From an uncultured Ruminococcus sp. (lineage in GTDB: Bacteria > Bacillota > Clostridia > Oscillospirales > Ruminococcaceae): a stretch of DNA of 11,946 nt. This document shows, piece after piece, positions 1-5,940 of this stretch; position 1 is the first letter of the stretch; each line of letters opens with the position of its first letter. A program made the position numbers and the translations under genes. Below the pieces are notes generated by a model. That model was given only the letters and a program-made list of their open reading frames with translations, did no database searches and was not told the origin of the DNA. Location of the stretch: the NCBI GenBank assembly GCA_937942105.1, contig CALDFS010000291.1, forward strand, positions 1 to 11,946. Direction: 5' to 3'.

Positions 1-102
1 GAAAGACATATAGACCGGCAAATCGTTTGCAAAAACATTTTTAATTCGCGTCTTAGCTGCCGTTACTACATCAATATCAGATTGCACCCGTTTCACAGCC
101 AT
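1..102 (-). CDS. PAPS reductase-like (IbrA-like) protein, N-terminal 34 residues only
   Basis: The gene runs off the left edge. The ATG at 102 lies inside the end of the ParB-like gene (10-base overlap) and has a GGTGAGAAG ribosome binding site just upstream. The readable part starts MAVKRVQSD and ends LPVYMSF at the edge. I recognise this as the opening of the phage PAPS-reductase/N-type ATP pyrophosphatase family, where the next residues are normally the SGGKDS nucleotide-binding loop. That loop lies outside the window, so the call rests on the N-terminus and on the neighbour. A ParB-like gene directly followed by a PAPS-reductase-like gene matches the E. coli IbrB/IbrA pair and many prophages. 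The reaction of these phage proteins is not established. Family members use ATP to activate or reduce sulfur compounds or nucleotides. Confidence 0.7.
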   Translation of the reverse strand, partial: MAVKRVQSDIDVVTAAKTRIKNVFANDLPVYMSF

Positions 103-746
103 ATCTTCTCACCGCACTTCGGACATACAACATACTTTCGGTCCGGAGTTACCTCTCTGCCTGTGCCGCTGTCATTATTATCAGCAGTGCAAGCGGTATT
201 GGGAGTGAATGAGCTGTTGCTTACAGGCTCCTCAGAGTTCGTTGTAGGCGTTGTTGGAACGTTTGCACTTCGGATGCTATCAGCATCTTTTTTGTCAATC
301 GTTCCGTACTCGGAAAGTATATCCGACACCTGATCGCTCTCCATTATCAGGGAGTTGAGCAGTTCATCGCTATATCCGGGGATATCAAAATCGCCATCCA
401 GTTCCGCAATGAATTCGTCAAAGACAGAAAGATCGTCAGTACCAAGGTCAAAGATGCGGTTATCTGCCATCATCATTTTGATCTTTTCATTGCGTGTCAT
501 ATTTGTTTTGATAATACAATAACCATCTTCATAGCCTGCCTTAACCATAGCCTGATACAGACCGTTTCCAATCCAAATCACACCGTCTTCGTCTATGACA
601 AAGGGTTTAAGCTGACCGTTTTTCTTCAGAGAGCGCATATACTCCCGAATTTGAGTGTCGGGGTGCATTCTGATATTCTCTTCGTTTAACTTCAATTCAG
701 ATAGCTTTTTCTTGACTATCTCCATATTCACAGTTTTAATCTCCAT
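93..746 (-). CDS. ParB-like N-terminal domain protein (IbrB-like) with C-terminal CPxCG motif
   Basis: This 217-residue protein has a ParB/Srx-type fold signature at about residues 14-105: ENIRMHPDTQIREYMRSLK, then GQLKPFVIDEDG, then IGNG, then MMADNRIFDLGTDD. The usual GxGR/GERR nucleotide loop reads GNGLYQA. Residues 140-205 are low-complexity Ser/Thr/Asn linker. The protein ends in VVCPKCGEKIWL, a single CPxCG knuckle. Only half of a zinc ribbon is present, so it may dimerise or not bind zinc. The ATG at 746 sits inside the last codons of the symporter gene (11-base overlap) with GGGAG about 10 bases upstream, so translation is probably coupled. Phage proteins of this type lack the helix-turn-helix and C-terminal domains of chromosomal ParB. 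Their role is unclear: DNA binding, a nuclease-like activity or regulation, as proposed for IbrB. Confidence 0.75.
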   Translation of the reverse strand: MEIKTVNMEIVKKKLSELKLNEENIRMHPDTQIREYMRSLKKNGQLKPFVIDEDGVIWIGNGLYQAMVKAGYEDGYCIIKTNMTRNEKIKMMMADNRIFDLGTDDLSVFDEFIAELDGDFDIPGYSDELLNSLIMESDQVSDILSEYGTIDKKDADSIRSANVPTTPTTNSEEPVSNSSFTPNTACTADNNDSGTGREVTPDRKYVVCPKCGEKIWL

Positions 747-2115
747 CGTTCGTCATCTCCCTTCGAGAGAGAAGGAACGCCACGATGCCACTTGTCAGTA
801 CGGTAATCAGGCTTCCAACAGTCTTATAAATAGCGATATTCGTTATGTTACCATAAGCGAATACAGGGATACCCAGCACAAGCGCAGTAATTACGCCGTA
901 AGAAACGCCGTTTGCCGAGAGCTTCTTGCCCATTAGTGTCATCGCTGTCGGAAGGAGAGTGGAAGCACGAAGCGTGCAGTAGAACAAGAACAGGTGTGTA
1001 ACGGTCATACCGGGAACGTTTGCTACGAGAATTCCCAATCCGAGAAGAACAAGCATACTGCCTTTTGCCGCTTTGACGCTACACCCATAATCACTTGTGA
1101 GAGAAGCTACGGCGCAAAGATTACTGTCGATAGTGGAAAGCAGCCCGGAAACTACCATAAAGAGGAACGGCAGCATTGCCCACTTCGGGAACAGATGAGT
1201 AATCAGCTCGAAATTAACAAGACCGGCGTCGGTTGCAGCATAACCTGATCCGGCTGCAATGAATCCGAGAATACCCATCGAGAGAGGAACAACGGCAAAC
1301 AATAGAGCGCCTAATAGGAATGCCTTGCCGATTTTACCTTTCTTGATAGAAAAAGCTCTTTGCCAAAAGCATTGGTCTCCGAATGGTCCAGCGATTAAAC
1401 CGATGGCAGTTGGAATGCCGAATGAAAGAAGTACAGAAATGCCGTTTTTATCAAACAGTTTATCGAAGCTGCCACTTATGCCGCCAAGACCGTTGATGAG
1501 GTCAGAAGCGCCGTCATCCATAGACAATGCCCAAGGAACAAATACGGCACACGCAGCGAGCATTAGAATCATCTGCAAGGCGTCAGTCAATACCGAAGCC
1601 TTGATGCCGGAGAACTGCGAGTAAGAGAATGCTACCGCCGCAAGGATAACCGTCATCAGCCAAAACGGAATGCCAGTTATTACTGATAGTATTTTTCCAC
1701 CTGCAAGAAGCTGAACGCCTGTTGATAGGATTGAGAGCAGTGATAGCTGTCCGAGATATACTTTTCTGACTTTCTCGGATTTATAGGTTGTTGCCATGAA
1801 GTCCGAGAGGGTAATGCCATTCGGCATTCGTTCTCGAATTCGTTTTGCGAAGGGGATAAACAGGATAAGGCAGAGCACATTCGGAACGAGAAACCAAAAC
1901 AGCCCCGGTATTCCGTTGTTATATGCCTTTTCCGCAGATGTGAACAATGCAGGCGCCCATATCCAAGTAGCCGCAATGCTCATAGCCGACTGCCATGTAC
2001 CGAGATTTCGGTTTGCAACATGGAAGTCATCGGCATTTTTGCTTTTTCGAGAGAAAAAGACAGTTACGCCGAGCATTAGTGCCGTGTAAACGGCGATTAC
2101 GATAATACCATACAT
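736..2115 (-). CDS. Sodium:solute symporter (SSS family), possibly DUR3-like
   Basis: This 459-residue integral membrane protein has about 13 hydrophobic segments, the usual size for the family. SSS hallmarks are visible. They are YSQFSGIKASVLTDALQ at about 165-181 (compare GGxxAVxxTDxxQ), GDQCFWQRAFS at about 246-256, and STIDSNLCAVASLTSDY at about 327-343, which corresponds to the Na2-site region. The early stretch ATWIWAPALF followed by AYNNGIPGLFWF reminds me of the urea/polyamine transporter DUR3 branch. The substrate cannot be settled by eye. I chose the ATG at 2115 because AGGAGG lies 8 bases upstream. An in-frame TTG at 2151 has no ribosome binding site. The gene is first after the presumed late promoter and overlaps the ParB-like gene. 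No frameshift or missing segment is visible, so it looks functional. A complete secondary transporter is very unusual cargo for a phage. Confidence 0.88.
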   Translation of the reverse strand: MYGIIVIAVYTALMLGVTVFFSRKSKNADDFHVANRNLGTWQSAMSIAATWIWAPALFTSAEKAYNNGIPGLFWFLVPNVLCLILFIPFAKRIRERMPNGITLSDFMATTYKSEKVRKVYLGQLSLLSILSTGVQLLAGGKILSVITGIPFWLMTVILAAVAFSYSQFSGIKASVLTDALQMILMLAACAVFVPWALSMDDGASDLINGLGGISGSFDKLFDKNGISVLLSFGIPTAIGLIAGPFGDQCFWQRAFSIKKGKIGKAFLLGALLFAVVPLSMGILGFIAAGSGYAATDAGLVNFELITHLFPKWAMLPFLFMVVSGLLSTIDSNLCAVASLTSDYGCSVKAAKGSMLVLLGLGILVANVPGMTVTHLFLFYCTLRASTLLPTAMTLMGKKLSANGVSYGVITALVLGIPVFAYGNITNIAIYKTVGSLITVLTSGIVAFLLSRREMTNDGD

Positions 2116-2124
2116 CGGTATTTC

Positions 2125-2184
2125 CTCCTTTTTATCTTTGACTAATGCCAACTCGCAAGGAGCAACGAGCCGGCGAGCCTCCTT
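2125..2184 (-). promoter_or_regulatory. Leader with competing ribosome-binding-site pairings
   Basis: On the transcribed strand the symporter leader carries AAGGAG (2184-2179), then its complement CTCCTT (2162-2157), then the true ribosome binding site AAGGAG (2130-2125). The central CTCCTT can pair with either copy, each by 6 bp. A second competing stem, CTCGC/GCGAG, overlaps the first. The arrangement is visible in the sequence. That it controls translation of the symporter is inference, and 6-bp stems are weak. Confidence 0.35.
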
Positions 2185-2189
2185 TCCTC

Positions 2190-2227
2190 AAAAAGTACCG
2201 CCCGACACCATAAAGGCGCCGAGCGGT
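2190..2227 (-). terminator. Intrinsic terminator hairpin ahead of the symporter
   Basis: Read on the minus strand, ACCGCTCGGCGCC (2227-2215), loop TTTAT, and GGTGTCGGGCGGT (2209-2197) form an uninterrupted 13-bp stem with three G-T wobbles. It is followed by AC and five Ts. It lies about 70 bases past the stop of the late regulator and about 26 bases downstream of a TATAAT box. It could therefore end the early transcript, prematurely stop the late transcript, or both. Confidence 0.75.
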
Positions 2228-2252
2228 CGGTGATTAAGATTCTATGATTTAT

Positions 2253-2294
2253 ATTATAGCGTGCAAATTCGGGACATATGTGACATTCGTGACA
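2253..2294 (-). promoter_or_regulatory. Putative late promoter with three tandem 9-base activator sites
   Basis: Three 9-base direct repeats lie head to tail: TGTCACGAA (2294-2286), TGTCACATA (2285-2277) and TGTCCCGAA (2276-2268). Nine bases later comes a perfect TATAAT (2258-2253). The position 17 bases upstream of the -10 reads ACATAT, so there is no -35 box, as expected for an activator-dependent promoter. The site starts right after the stop codon of the sigma-like late regulator, which is the obvious candidate to bind it. That assignment is inference. I recall similar TGTC-rich elements after this gene class in other Firmicutes phages. Confidence 0.6.
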
Positions 2295-2298
2295 ACTT

Positions 2299-2691
2299 TC
2301 AGCCTTTTTCTGATTTTTCTAAATAGCGATAGCACATTTTCTTTACGCTGTACTCGGTATTGTTCCCGCCTATGTAGTCGGCGATTTTGTTCCATTCGTA
2401 GCCGTCTATATATCGCAGTTCCAGTATCAATCGTATCTGATAATCTTTAACGTTGCTGATAAAAGCTTCTGTTTCAGCGGCTTCTTTCTTATATTCGGAA
2501 AGCTTCTTTTCAAGATATACAAGCTTTGTTACGTTCTCCTCCACCGCGTTCTTAGGAGAGGAACTCCGCGGCATACCGCTGAGGTTGGCGCCATGAGGGC
2601 GGAGCCGGTCTCTGATGTCGGCTATTTGGTCCTCAGTCCTGCGGATCAGTCCTTTCAGGCTCATGAGTTTGCTTAATTTCCATCTTGTCAT
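2299..2691 (-). CDS. Phage late transcription regulator, sigma-70 region 4-like (ArpU/DUF1492 type)
   Basis: This is a 130-residue basic protein. Residues 10-80 are Lys/Glu-rich and predicted helical or coiled coil. Residues 87-124 (LILELRYIDGYEWNKIADYIG, a short gap, then VKKMCYRYLEK) form a helix-turn-helix of the sigma region 4 kind. This architecture is typical of the ArpU/DUF1492-like regulators that close phage early regions and switch on packaging and structural genes. The start is uncertain. The ATG at 2691 has a weak GGGA ahead of it and keeps the expected N-terminus. ATGs at 2718 (no ribosome binding site) and 2664 are alternatives. The gene overlaps the end of the upstream zinc-ribbon gene. 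Immediately downstream lie the tandem repeats and -10 box it probably acts on. Confidence 0.75.
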   Translation of the reverse strand: MTRWKLSKLMSLKGLIRRTEDQIADIRDRLRPHGANLSGMPRSSSPKNAVEENVTKLVYLEKKLSEYKKEAAETEAFISNVKDYQIRLILELRYIDGYEWNKIADYIGGNNTEYSVKKMCYRYLEKSEKG

Positions 2692-3049
2692 TTTCAGTCC
2701 CGCTTTCTGTATTGTCATCGCCGAATAGAATCTTTTTGCCTATAGGATCGAGCTTTGCCATAAGCTTTAGCTGTTGAGTCTTAAGCTTTTCCATATTTGC
2801 TATATAGCCGTTTATGGTTGACTTACGAAAATGTTTTCTTCGTGCCAAGGCAATTTGCGATGCGAGAAGCTGGCGGCGGTTGATTAGCTCACGCATTTTG
2901 CTGTCGATTACAATTACCATATACTTTTTTCTGCACTCAGGACATTCAAAGTATTGAACCTCGATATCGTCCTCGGTTACTTTGAGCAGGTTTGCGTTAT
3001 CTATTGCGAATTTAGCTTTACAGCTATCGCAGACAATGTTGAAAATCAT
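2633..3049 (-). CDS. Small zinc-ribbon phage protein with helical C-terminus
   Basis: This 138-residue protein has two Cys pairs near the N-terminus, CDSC (residues 8-11) and CPEC (residues 36-39). The spacing suits a rubredoxin-like zinc ribbon. It is followed by a long charged helical region (about 50-105) rich in Arg, Lys and Gln, and an acidic tail. The start at 3049 is supported by GGAG about 8 bases upstream. The gene begins 4 bases after the preceding small gene stops, and its last 59 bases overlap the late regulator in another frame if that starts at 2691. I recognise the type (phage zinc ribbon next to the late regulator) but no specific function. Confidence 0.7.
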   Translation of the reverse strand: MIFNIVCDSCKAKFAIDNANLLKVTEDDIEVQYFECPECRKKYMVIVIDSKMRELINRRQLLASQIALARRKHFRKSTINGYIANMEKLKTQQLKLMAKLDPIGKKILFGDDNTESGTENDKMEIKQTHEPERTDPQD

Positions 3050-3053
3050 TGTT

Positions 3054-3239
3054 TCATCTCCAATCAGGTGTTTTTAAAACGTACTCTTTAAAATTACATT
3101 TTCCTTTTCTACACCGGCAATACAATGTATCTGCGTCATTTTTGCGATAGTACGAGTGAACACACTTCATACACTTTTTTAGCCATTCCGGTGAATCGTT
3201 GCTTTTTACTTTTTCTGTACACACGAAGTTTTCACACAT
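3054..3239 (-). CDS. Small Cys-rich protein, probable zinc binder
   Basis: This 61-residue protein has seven cysteines (C2, C7, C23, C26, C41, C43, C48). The likely metal site is C23-x2-C26 with C41, C43 and/or C48. The start is backed by AAGGAAGG about 7 bases upstream. It sits between the YopX-Lar gene and the zinc-ribbon gene and is separated from the latter by only 4 bases, so the two are co-translated neighbours. No family recognised. Confidence 0.65.
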   Translation of the reverse strand: MCENFVCTEKVKSNDSPEWLKKCMKCVHSYYRKNDADTLYCRCRKGKCNFKEYVLKTPDWR

Positions 3240-3321
3240 TTCTATCCTTCCTTTCTTTTATCTAAGCATGATGAATACCTTGCTTCGGCAACTGATGAAA
3301 TATTCCCTCATAACGAAATTT

Positions 3322-3993
3322 TTATTTGCCTGCTATTTGCCGGTCATTTGCTGAAGCAGCTCCGGGCTGTTGCTCATCAGCCCTCCTGTTCCATGCTTCG
3401 ACCGCTTGCCGCTTACCTCGCTCACCATGATTGTATTGCATAAATACTCGGCATTTCTGGCAACCGACCCATCCCCACCCAAATGGTGGGTTTCCATTCG
3501 ACATTCCTACGACCTCGTTCGTCTGCGCTTCGCCTCCGCAAAACGGACATGGTTTCAATTCACTCATTTCCACACCCTCTTTCAGCAGCTCCGGGTTGTC
3601 AAAGACATTGCCGATGACCTCACACCGTTTGCAGAAAAACTCGTTCAAGTCGTCCATCATGCCCGAGCAAACATCTTTTACCTTCCAACCGAAGCCTTCC
3701 CAGATAACCACATACAACGAGCTTTCGCCGTCATCATCATAAAATTGGCATATATCTCCTTCAAAGATTTTCTTTTTTTCATTCCTGTCAGGAGAGCCGG
3801 TGTATTGACCTATGGTTCGGTATTGACACAAATATGTTTTGTTGACTTTTTCGTCGATTATGACTACTCCGAAGCCATTATGCATATACCTCAAATCCAC
3901 ATAGCCATATACCCATTTAGGATTTTTAACTGTTTCACCAGTAACGACATCACACTCCAACTCGGTTTTCGCCCTAAACAAAATCTCTCGCAT
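3322..3993 (-). CDS. YopX family protein fused to a Lar-like zinc domain
   Basis: This is a 223-residue two-part protein. Residues 1-140 are a YopX domain: start MREILFRAKT, KWVYGYVDL, TIGQYTGSPDRN, IFEGDICQF, and the closing VIGNVFDNPELL. From M143 it continues as MSELKPCPFCGG. The CPFC (C149, C152) and GCQKC (C178, C181) pairs and AVEAWNRR resemble the Lar restriction-alleviation family, which in other phages is a separate gene of about 60-80 residues. M143 is preceded by GAGG-like bases, so a free Lar-like product by internal initiation is possible. The start at 3993 has AAGGAAGG upstream, and the gene begins 3 bases after the other YopX gene ends. YopX function is unknown. Lar proteins protect against type I restriction, and extending that to this domain is inference. 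Confidence 0.85.
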   Translation of the reverse strand: MREILFRAKTELECDVVTGETVKNPKWVYGYVDLRYMHNGFGVVIIDEKVNKTYLCQYRTIGQYTGSPDRNEKKKIFEGDICQFYDDDGESSLYVVIWEGFGWKVKDVCSGMMDDLNEFFCKRCEVIGNVFDNPELLKEGVEMSELKPCPFCGGEAQTNEVVGMSNGNPPFGWGWVGCQKCRVFMQYNHGERGKRQAVEAWNRRADEQQPGAASANDRQIAGK

Positions 3994-3996
3994 TCT

Positions 3997-4431
3997 TTAT
4001 TCCTTCCTTTCTAATAGTTCCGGACTATCGTAGATATTGCCGATGATTTCCCACCATACATGCGGAACATTCCAATCGCTAAAGTGGATGTATGTCTCTT
4101 CTCCGATGTATTGGCAAACAAACGCACCTTCGCGAAATGCGACAAAAACATCAGAAGGATCTGCATCGCCTGAATAGTCGTTATGGATTTTTAGGATATC
4201 ACCCTCGAAAATTCCGTTACCACTTTTGTCCGGTACGCCGATATACTCGCCGATGGTATCCTTGTCAACTTCAAACCATTCGTTTTGGTAAAGACCCGCA
4301 GATGGCTTCTGAATTATATATCCAAAATGCACATTGCCGGGAACACAAATGGTTTTGGTAGATAAATAGCCATACACCCAGCCCTCGCCGTCCGTTCGCT
4401 TGCCTCTGTATAAGCCTATGTTTTTACGCAT
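3997..4431 (-). CDS. YopX family protein
   Basis: This is a 144-residue YopX domain protein: MRKNIGLYRGKRTDGEGWVYGYL opening in two stretches, TIGEYIGVPDKSG at about 60-72, IFEGDIL at about 74-80, and closing EIIGNIYDSPELLERKE. It is a diverged paralogue of the next gene's N-terminal half, so this phage carries a tandem YopX pair. A strong ribosome binding site, AAGGAGGTGG, lies about 9 bases before the ATG at 4431. YopX proteins are common in Firmicutes phages and form multimers. Their biological role is not known. Confidence 0.88.
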   Translation of the reverse strand: MRKNIGLYRGKRTDGEGWVYGYLSTKTICVPGNVHFGYIIQKPSAGLYQNEWFEVDKDTIGEYIGVPDKSGNGIFEGDILKIHNDYSGDADPSDVFVAFREGAFVCQYIGEETYIHFSDWNVPHVWWEIIGNIYDSPELLERKE

Positions 4432-4586
4432 CCTCTGCCACCTCCTTCAATCTCTTAACGTCTTCCGACTCAAGCCCAGATTCTTCATAATATGATATGC
4501 TGCGGCTTTATTACCCGCCATACAACTGTCATTCTGCCGCCGAGTGTGGCTTGCACTTCTCTGGTACTAAATAAAATCGGTTTCAT
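4424..4586 (-). pseudogene. Broken phage gene (MKPILF-type, possibly ASCH-like)
   Basis: A strong AAGGAGG precedes the ATG at 4586, which opens MKPILFSTREVQATLGGRMTVVWRVIKPQ. The frame hits TGA at 4487-4485 after 33 residues. Intact phage proteins I recall start MKPILFNTEMVRAILDGRKTV and run well over 100 residues, so this is a degraded N-terminus. A second frame, open after TAATAA near 4510, encodes YYEESGLESEDVKRLKEVAEDA and stops at 4424, overlapping the YopX start. It has no start codon and looks like the surviving C-terminus, which suggests an internal deletion. The alternative is a genuine 33-residue peptide (4485-4586). The family name is tentative. Confidence 0.5.
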
Positions 4587-4597
4587 TTTTGTTCCTC

Positions 4598-5047
4598 CTT
4601 CTGCTGAATCTTTGCCTTTCCAATCTTAGCTACTCATCTCACTGCCTTTGCCATTCAATCAACTCGGAGCCCTTCCTTCGCATAATTTGTCAGACTTTTC
4701 TCCGCCTTTGCCATGCCGTTCCGTTCCTTGCCTTGCCCATCCTTTCCATTGCCAGACCTCTCGATTCGGTACTATGCCATTCCGTTGCTTATCCATGCCA
4801 GTCCATTCCATTGCCCTGCGCGTCCGTTCATCGCTTGACCATGCAATTCCGTTGCTTTACGTTGCCATCGCTTTTCAGTGCAGCTCAGTGCCGCTCGCAA
4901 TCATGCCTTTGCTTCTCTGTTCAGTTCAATACGCTACCTTTGCCGCTCAGCGCAACTCGAAGCTGGGCAGTGCCTTTGCTATTCCCCTTAGCGCGCTTCC
5001 GTGCAGCTTAGTACCATTGCGCAGCCCATCCATGCCCTGCCTTTGCT
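4598..5047 (-). repeat. Degenerate 5-base-periodic, purine-rich non-coding element with 67-base recurrences
   Basis: This stretch of about 450 bases has no credible gene in the operon direction. On the minus strand it reads as runs of GGCAA, TGGAA, GGCAT and AGGCA-like pentamers. A clear example is the segment 4812-4770, and another is the GG-N3 steps in 4740-4705. The word AGCAAAGGCA occurs exactly at 5047, 4980 and 4913, which are 67 bases apart each time. GGCAAAGGC recurs at 4712, five 67-base steps from the first. AAGCAACGGAAT occurs at 4857 and 4790, again 67 apart. Further GGCAAAG copies lie at 4944, 4652 and 4616. A 5-base rhythm cannot keep a protein frame. The element starts at the stop codon of the RAMP-like gene and ends at a ribosome binding site. 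It may be a structured or protein-binding RNA, a replication or recombination site, or a decayed tandem repeat. Confidence 0.7.
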
Positions 5048-5685
5048 TATACTGCTTCTGGCTTGTTTCCGCCTATAACCTTGCCGTCCTTGTCAAGCTC
5101 TTCCCAAAGAAAACGACCATGCCCGGAGTTTCTCCACTGTCCTATGCCGGAGAATATGCCATAGTCGAACCACTCGCGGAGCGTTTCGAGGTAATCCTCC
5201 GACAACGCCACGACGGTAAAGGTGACAGAGGCACCCGCAGAGATTTCCTCGGATATAGCAAGCGTAGTCTGTTCGCCCTGAGCAGTAGAAGCTCTGAGCG
5301 GGCGCTGGCATTCCCCAGGCTCACCATAGTTTTCAAATAATATTTTGCGAGGGGTAGGGAATATCAGCTTGTCAATCTCTTTCTTAAACGCCTTGATACC
5401 GCTCGATCTTGTGTCTTTGACCTTTTTCAAGGCTCCGCAGGTGTCCTTGAAAAAGCCCTTTATCTGGTAGTCATACAAAAACGGTATGCCGTTCTCACGT
5501 GGAAAAATGGTCTTGCCCTTTTCAACGACTGCCTCGGTTCCAACGGCTTCTACTTCATCTTCGATTGTACTTGCGTTCGGAGACTTGCTGCCGATATACT
5601 CACGGCATATGTCCTCGTTCATAGGCAACGTGCCTAAGATGGATTCGATAAATGTCAATCTTACTGTGATAGATACTGTTTTCAT
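5047..5685 (-). CDS. RAMP-like (Cas5/6/7-type ferredoxin fold) phage protein
   Basis: This is a 212-residue protein. Its N-terminus (MKTVSITVRLTFIESILG) looks like the first beta-strand of a ferredoxin-like fold. Near the C-terminus, residues 174-192 (DYGIFSGIGQWRNSGHGRF) form a glycine-rich loop of the GxGxxRxxGxGRF kind, which is the hallmark of RAMP-superfamily RNA-binding proteins such as Csm3, Csm4 and Cas6. No catalytic histidine can be assigned and there is no CRISPR array. The start at 5685 has GAGG about 9 bases upstream. I recall uncharacterised relatives in other gut phages. The gene ends exactly where the pentamer-periodic element begins, so the two may be a protein/RNA pair. The RAMP assignment rests on one motif plus overall pattern. 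Confidence 0.55.
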   Translation of the reverse strand: MKTVSITVRLTFIESILGTLPMNEDICREYIGSKSPNASTIEDEVEAVGTEAVVEKGKTIFPRENGIPFLYDYQIKGFFKDTCGALKKVKDTRSSGIKAFKKEIDKLIFPTPRKILFENYGEPGECQRPLRASTAQGEQTTLAISEEISAGASVTFTVVALSEDYLETLREWFDYGIFSGIGQWRNSGHGRFLWEELDKDGKVIGGNKPEAV

Positions 5686-5700
5686 AGTTTAATTCCTCTT

Positions 5701-5940
5701 TCATTTTTCTTTATTGATGTTTGTCTCCTCAAAATCGTATAAGCAACGTAATATGTTTTCGAGCCTTTTTCTTCCGCCGTTGTGGCTGTAGATAGATACG
5801 CGCCCGGTATTGTCGAGCGAATTTATCATTTCAGAAACGTCTTTAATAGCTTCCGATAAATTGCTGCATGGTTCCTGCTTGCAGGGCTTACCCAGATATC
5901 CAGCCGTCCAGCTTGCTTTTTCCTTCGTCAAACTTTTCAT
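5701..5940 (-). CDS. Hypothetical small basic protein
   Basis: This 79-residue Lys/Glu-rich protein starts MKSLTKEKASWTAGYLG. I prefer the ATG at 5940 because it overlaps the upstream stop as ATGA and has GGAGAAG in front. An in-frame start at 5976 would add 12 residues without support. C20 and C25 and the central helix (SNLSEAIKDVSEMINSL) are the only visible features. It precedes the RAMP-like gene by 15 bases. No family recognised. Confidence 0.6.
   Translation of the reverse strand: MKSLTKEKASWTAGYLGKPCKQEPCSNLSEAIKDVSEMINSLDNTGRVSIYSHNGGRKRLENILRCLYDFEETNINKEK

Noticed and set aside
2116..2151. TTG start for the symporter that adds 12 residues
   Set aside because: The added segment is hydrophilic, has no ribosome binding site, and would translate through the AGGAGG that serves the ATG at 2115.
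3240..3321. 17-codon minus-strand frame starting MREYFISC
   Set aside because: No ribosome binding site and no recognisable content. The 82-base gap otherwise shows only the ribosome binding site of the next gene.
3370..4014. Plus-strand open frame opposite the YopX-Lar gene
   Set aside because: It is a shadow of a clear two-domain gene, with no ribosome binding site and no family resemblance.
4598..5047. CRISPR array
   Set aside because: There is no constant repeat of 20-40 bases with unique equal spacers. The conserved words are only about 10 bases and the rest diverges, and no cas operon is present despite the RAMP-like protein.
4589..5340. Long plus-strand open frames across the repeat element and the RAMP-like gene
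   Set aside because: They lie opposite the operon, lack ribosome binding sites, consist of low-complexity Cys/Leu/Pro/Ser residues produced by the pentamer rhythm, and one runs across the antisense of a real gene.
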